NCBI GenBank assembly: GCA_963698275.1 | Contig: CAVOQE010000001.1 | Span: forward strand, 620,001-684,000 | Length of the DNA stretch: 64,000 nt | Source of the DNA: Anderseniella sp963698275 | Lineage (GTDB): Bacteria; Pseudomonadota; Alphaproteobacteria; Rhizobiales; Aestuariivirgaceae | Reading direction: 5' to 3' | Shown here: positions 60,909 to 64,000 of the stretch, piece after piece | Layout of the letters: each line of letters starts with the position of its first letter | How positions within the stretch are numbered: position 1 is the first letter of the stretch | Notes under the pieces: model-generated | Told to the model about the DNA's origin: nothing | Seen by the model: the letters and a program-made list of their open reading frames with translations, nothing else | The model's database searches: none | Position numbers and translations under genes: made by a program

Positions 60909-61856
60909 CTAGCTAAGTCCAATCTCCTCGAGCCAAATCGGGTTGGTCCAGGCGCATTTACCGGCCTCATCGCGGATCACCACCCGCAACCATTTCGACG
61001 GCGGGCATTTGAGCCAGCTATTGTCGAGCTTGACCAGGTCGAGCGTCACGCGCGTCAGTGAACGCCCGGTGCGTGATACCGTGCGCGACGTGCCGCCATT
61101 GACGGTAACGGCGTTGACCGGTGAGCACTCGATGGTGAGTTCGGTGCCGTCAAGATCAATTGCATGGATTTGCGGGCCCTGGCTTGAATAGAAACTTCCA
61201 GCCTTCAGCGCGTCAAGCAGGGCGTCCGCCTCGAGGCTGTCTGCCTTGACATGCACCCAACCACCAAAAGCGTCATGGTCATGATCCTGGAAATGGGCAT
61301 CATCGGTTGCAATGCTGGTCAGGCGCCGGTTTTCATTGAGCAGTTGATCGAGCAGATAGAAACCGTCTCCTCGATCGTTTTCCACCGCGCAACCGTGATT
61401 GTAGATTTCCACAGCATGGGCACTGTCATTGAGGGCGCGGCCGTCTTCCATGGTGAGTTGAGACCATGCCGGATGGGCGATAGTGACAAATGCTCCGGCT
61501 TTTGCGGCGCGCCTGGCCAGTGCCGGGCCGTCTTCATCATCGCCGCAGGGCGCGAAATCCAGAGGCAGACCGTTGGCCAGAATGTGCCAGAGTTCGCCGA
61601 CACTGGTGGCCGGCGCATGCAGTTCTGCACCTATGATGGTGGTGAAATCGTCCGTGCGCAGGGCCCGTGTGTCGGCGACGGGCCAGTCATAATGGCCGAT
61701 GAAGTGATCGGTCAGGCTCATGAAGTCATAGCCGGCATCGCGGTAGGCATCGATGACCTGTGCCAGTTCAAGCGCACCATCGGACAAGGTGGAATGAGTG
61801 TGAAGATTGCCTCGCCAGAAGCGGCCGGGCCGGGAGAACAGGGATAGAGGAGACAT
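60909..61856 (-). CDS. PHP-domain metal-dependent phosphoesterase
   Basis: A 315-residue protein with a PHP domain: GNLHTHSTLSDGALELAQVI (His-x-His), FMSLTDHFIGHY, TIIGAELHAP, IAHPAW and ATDDAHF supply the metal ligands. A C-terminal beta-rich extension (from about residue 230) ends in WLRVVIRDEAGKCAWTNPIW and is not part of the catalytic core. Related proteins hydrolyse phosphate esters or nucleotides; the substrate is unknown. ATG 61856 chosen to match the start of the conserved region. Confidence 0.82.
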   Translation of the reverse strand: MSPLSLFSRPGRFWRGNLHTHSTLSDGALELAQVIDAYRDAGYDFMSLTDHFIGHYDWPVADTRALRTDDFTTIIGAELHAPATSVGELWHILANGLPLDFAPCGDDEDGPALARRAAKAGAFVTIAHPAWSQLTMEDGRALNDSAHAVEIYNHGCAVENDRGDGFYLLDQLLNENRRLTSIATDDAHFQDHDHDAFGGWVHVKADSLEADALLDALKAGSFYSSQGPQIHAIDLDGTELTIECSPVNAVTVNGGTSRTVSRTGRSLTRVTLDLVKLDNSWLKCPPSKWLRVVIRDEAGKCAWTNPIWLEEIGLS

Positions 61857-61950
61857 GGTTGCGTATTGCCTCACAACAGATTGATGATTGTGAATACAAT
61901 CTCTCCTTGCAGCCGTGTGCAACAGAAATATCGTAACCTGCGGTCCTTAA

Positions 61951-61980
61951 AGAAAAACGCGGCAGGCCAAACCTACCGCG
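61951..61980 (-). terminator. rho-independent terminator of the small cationic protein gene
   Basis: Read on the minus strand: CGCGGTAGG, a five-base loop, CCTGCCGCG (one mismatched pair), then TTTTTCTTT. It lies about 30 bp after the stop of the gene at 62012. Confidence 0.7.
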
Positions 61981-62011
61981 TCTTCAAAATTGTTAATTCA
62001 GATGCCAGGTC

Positions 62012-62371
62012 CTATGGACGGCAATCGCGGCGGCGTACGCAACGACGATATCTGCGTCCTCCACCCCATTCGCGGCGGCAGGCGCGGCGCACTCGGCGGC
62101 AGGAACGGGTGTGTGTGCCGTGGTAGTTGTAGTAGCCGGGGCCAATGTAAATGCCGCCCGGACCGATGCCGAATCCACCGCCACACCAGCCATGACGGCG
62201 GCAATTGTGCCGTGGGCCTGCTCTGTGAACCAGGGTGAGGCCTTCGATTGTTGTTTGCGCGACTGTGGACTGAGAAAGGTTGCCGGTTGATACCGGTGCT
62301 GCCTTAACTCCTGTCATCGCAACCAGAACGGCAAATGTCGCCAAAGTGACTGCGAGGAGGAATTTTTTCAT
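62012..62371 (-). CDS. small secreted Arg/Gly/Cys-rich cationic protein
   Basis: A 119-residue protein with a signal peptide (MKKFLLAVTLATFAVLVAMT, cleavage near VKAAP). The mature part begins with a Ser/Thr-rich linker, then a Gly/Tyr-rich centre (GGGFGIGPGGIYIGPGYYNY) and a very basic tail (SCRRVRRACRREWGGG onward) with six Cys in all. AGGAG lies seven bases before ATG 62371 and a terminator follows, so it is a real single-gene unit. It resembles small envelope proteins of alphaproteobacteria of unknown role. Confidence 0.75.
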   Translation of the reverse strand: MKKFLLAVTLATFAVLVAMTGVKAAPVSTGNLSQSTVAQTTIEGLTLVHRAGPRHNCRRHGWCGGGFGIGPGGIYIGPGYYNYHGTHTRSCRRVRRACRREWGGGRRYRRCVRRRDCRP

Positions 62372-62502
62372 TTTCAAGCTCCTAAGTTTTTCGGAATTTC
62401 TCGCTTACCCACAGCAAGATTAACCGCGAATCAGTTGCTTGTCTCGCGCTTTCTTAAATTTTGTTAATGCGGGTTATACGGTTCTTTTTTGCGACCGCGT
62501 TG

Positions 62503-63516
62503 CTACTGGATCTTGACCAGAGCACGGCAGGCCTTTGGCAGCCAGGCCAGTGTTTTGCGCGCGATTGGTTTTTTGCGCGGAATCGGTACGCCATTGACGA
62601 TTGTCGGGCGCTTTTTGGCTTTTTTGTAAACGCGCTTCTTCCACGGCTTGTCCGAAAACCAGTAGGCCAGTTCGCTGCCGCACCCGGTGCCGTCCTTGGG
62701 GCTGGGCGCTGCCTGGTTTTTACACTGTGGAGAGCCGGGCGGGCACTTCATGCGAATATGGAAATGGTAATTGTGCCCTTTCAGAGGGCGCACCTTTGCC
62801 AGCCACGCACCCTTGTTGCCGGCCCAGTCGCACAGTGCTTTCTTGATCGGAGGGTGGACGAATATCCGGGCCACCTGTTTGTGGGATGCGGCACGCTTGA
62901 TCAGGCGCGCATGCGCTTCGGTCCAGCGTTTCGGGTTGATGCGTTTGCGGTCCAGCGTCATCAGGACTGCTGACCGGGTTTCACGTTCCTTGCGGGTCAG
63001 CGAGCGATCCGGCATCGGCGTCAGCCAGATGTCGGCATCCAGACCGGCCTGGTGTGATGCGTGGCCGGACAGCATCGGCCCGCCGCGTGGCTGTTGCAGG
63101 TCTCCCACCAGCAACCCGTTCCAGCCATCATGCTGTTTGGCTTCAACGGCAAGCCGCTTGACCAGCTTGATCAGTTTCGGATGGCCCCAGGCGCGATCCC
63201 GGGATGGCCGCATGACCTGCCATGCGGGTCCGTCAGCCGGCATCTGCTCGGCACCTGCAACGCATCCGCGTGCATAGGACCCGAACACTTCCGGTTTCAG
63301 CGGAGCAGGTCCCGTCATATGGCCAAAGTAGAGCCGTGCGGGAATGGCATTGGAAATAGCCGGAACGGGTGGTTTCTCGATATCCTTGACCGACCCCTTG
63401 GTCTGCGCCGATGCATCCATGGACCACAACAACACGACTGCGCCCGCCAAAGCAGCACTTAGCGTTTTCAAGGCATCAGTGCCCGGGAAATGGTGACTAT
63501 TTTTTACGAAACGCAT
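62503..63516 (-). CDS. mepA: penicillin-insensitive murein endopeptidase MepA
   Basis: MepA is a periplasmic LAS-type zinc peptidase that cuts D-Ala-meso-DAP crosslinks in peptidoglycan. The 337-residue product has a signal sequence (TLSAALAGAVVLLWSMDASA). Family motifs include AIPARLYFGHMTGPAPL, GDLQQPRGGPMLSGHASHQAG followed by LDADIWL (metal His and Asp), and HNYHFHIRMKCPPG (metal His). ATG 63516 lies just before the signal peptide; it overlaps the sspB end by 20 bp. Confidence 0.9.
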   Translation of the reverse strand: MRFVKNSHHFPGTDALKTLSAALAGAVVLLWSMDASAQTKGSVKDIEKPPVPAISNAIPARLYFGHMTGPAPLKPEVFGSYARGCVAGAEQMPADGPAWQVMRPSRDRAWGHPKLIKLVKRLAVEAKQHDGWNGLLVGDLQQPRGGPMLSGHASHQAGLDADIWLTPMPDRSLTRKERETRSAVLMTLDRKRINPKRWTEAHARLIKRAASHKQVARIFVHPPIKKALCDWAGNKGAWLAKVRPLKGHNYHFHIRMKCPPGSPQCKNQAAPSPKDGTGCGSELAYWFSDKPWKKRVYKKAKKRPTIVNGVPIPRKKPIARKTLAWLPKACRALVKIQ

Positions 63517-64000
63517 CCAGTGAGACCACCGTTGTATCGTCGTTTGACGCTTTTGCCGCGCCCGCCTGATCATTGGCACTGGTTTGGTGCGGCACAGAAA
63601 TGTCAGTGTCCTGCGCATTGCCGGTGCTGTCAATATCGGCCGTCTCACTGTCTTCACCATCGTCAAGCGCGCCGGGCTCGAATTGCAGGCCGAACTGCAC
63701 CGTGGGATCAAAGAACCCCTTGATTGACGCAAATGGCACAACCAGCCGTTCCGATATATTGTCGAACGACAACTGCACCTCAAAGTACTTGTCAAAAACA
63801 TTGAGGTCTGTGAACTGGTGTTGCAGCACAATCGTCATGTCGTCAGGATACTTGGCCTTGATGCGACTGGATACGGATGCGCCGGGATAGTTGGTGTCGA
63901 AGGAGATAAAGAAATGATGTTCGCCAGGCAAACCATCTCTCACAACACGCTGCAAAGCGAGTTTGACGACTGATCGCAAGGCATGTTGGGCCAAGACGTC
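63497..64000 (-). CDS. sspB: SspB family ClpXP adaptor (partial, 5' end outside window)
   Basis: SspB delivers ssrA-tagged and other substrates to the ClpXP protease. The frame stays open to the window edge, reading DVLAQHALRSVVKLALQRVV, which is internal to alphaproteobacterial SspB, so the true start lies beyond position 64000. The core (GLPGEHHFFISFDTNYPGAS, PDDMTIVLQHQF, LVVPFASIKGFFDPTVQFGL) is complete. An acidic, disordered linker and a short C-terminal motif VVSLDAFRKK follow; the latter is the likely ClpX-binding tail. Confidence 0.92.
   Translation of the reverse strand, partial: DVLAQHALRSVVKLALQRVVRDGLPGEHHFFISFDTNYPGASVSSRIKAKYPDDMTIVLQHQFTDLNVFDKYFEVQLSFDNISERLVVPFASIKGFFDPTVQFGLQFEPGALDDGEDSETADIDSTGNAQDTDISVPHQTSANDQAGAAKASNDDTTVVSLDAFRKK

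Noticed and set aside
1..64000. tRNA, rRNA or CRISPR genes
   Set aside because: I looked for conserved tRNA arms, rRNA stretches and spaced repeats and saw none; a covariance-model scan would be decisive.

Overview
The window looks like a chromosomal segment of an alphaproteobacterium, most plausibly of the Hyphomicrobiales (Rhizobiales). Grounds for this are the ddl-ftsQ-ftsA-ftsZ-bamD-recN-ligA order, a CtrA-like site in front of ftsZ, the alphaproteobacterial type of SspB, and the fumC/DUF4169/ribbon-helix-helix trio. Most genes are GC-rich and tightly packed, and I see no rRNA, tRNA or CRISPR array. Most genes are called from protein motifs and remembered family sequences, not from a search.

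Layout. 0-14 kb: tail of the division and cell-wall cluster (ddl 3' end, ftsQ, ftsA, ftsZ), then bamD, recN and ligA. It is interrupted by a YihY membrane protein, a crotonase, a decayed FAD-oxidoreductase/cupin locus, a glutamate-synthase-like flavoprotein and an SDR; lpxC is not in its usual place. 14-22 kb: a nitrogen-compound catabolic block with a Rieske oxygenase behind a TetR-type operator, a potFGHI-type ABC transporter, and a convergent, frameshifted trimethylamine-dehydrogenase-like gene. 22-29 kb: an IS30 remnant, azlCD, an Xaa-Pro aminopeptidase, a DUF1127 protein, prmA, a cytochrome c, a monooxygenase relic and secreted proteins of unknown function. 29-37 kb: a methyltransferase-like protein, a UvrD helicase, a LysR regulator with a frameshifted dimethylglycine-dehydrogenase-like gene, and an operon of a membrane protein, a winged-helix regulator and an undecaprenyl-diphosphate-synthase-like enzyme. 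37-40.5 kb: a flavin monooxygenase/tautomerase/hydrolase operon divergent from a LysR gene, with a palindrome between them.

40.5-49.7 kb is the most unusual part. A six-gene minus-strand operon (small protein, RimB-type retropepsin, RimK glutamate ligase, M14 aspartoacylase-type hydrolase, MscS channel, ZntB/CorA transporter) faces a plus-strand pair: an exported retropepsin and a large MscS-type channel. The exported retropepsin carries, at its N terminus, a diverged copy of the channel gene's own N terminus. A perfect 10-bp dyad lies in the divergent intergenic region. A glutamyl-ligase/peptidase pair bracketed by osmotic channels is the best candidate for an undescribed system.

49.7-64 kb: a small exported protein, a giant AsmA-like protein, a D-lactate-dehydrogenase-type flavoprotein, a hotdog thioesterase, a ClC channel, a membrane adenylate cyclase, an RHH protein, DUF4169, fumC, a PHP phosphoesterase, a cationic secreted peptide, the murein endopeptidase MepA, and sspB running off the edge.

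At least five single-base insertions interrupt otherwise well-conserved catabolic or regulatory reading frames, while the core genes are intact. Either these accessory genes are decaying or the assembly has indel errors. A small palindromic repeat follows several core genes.
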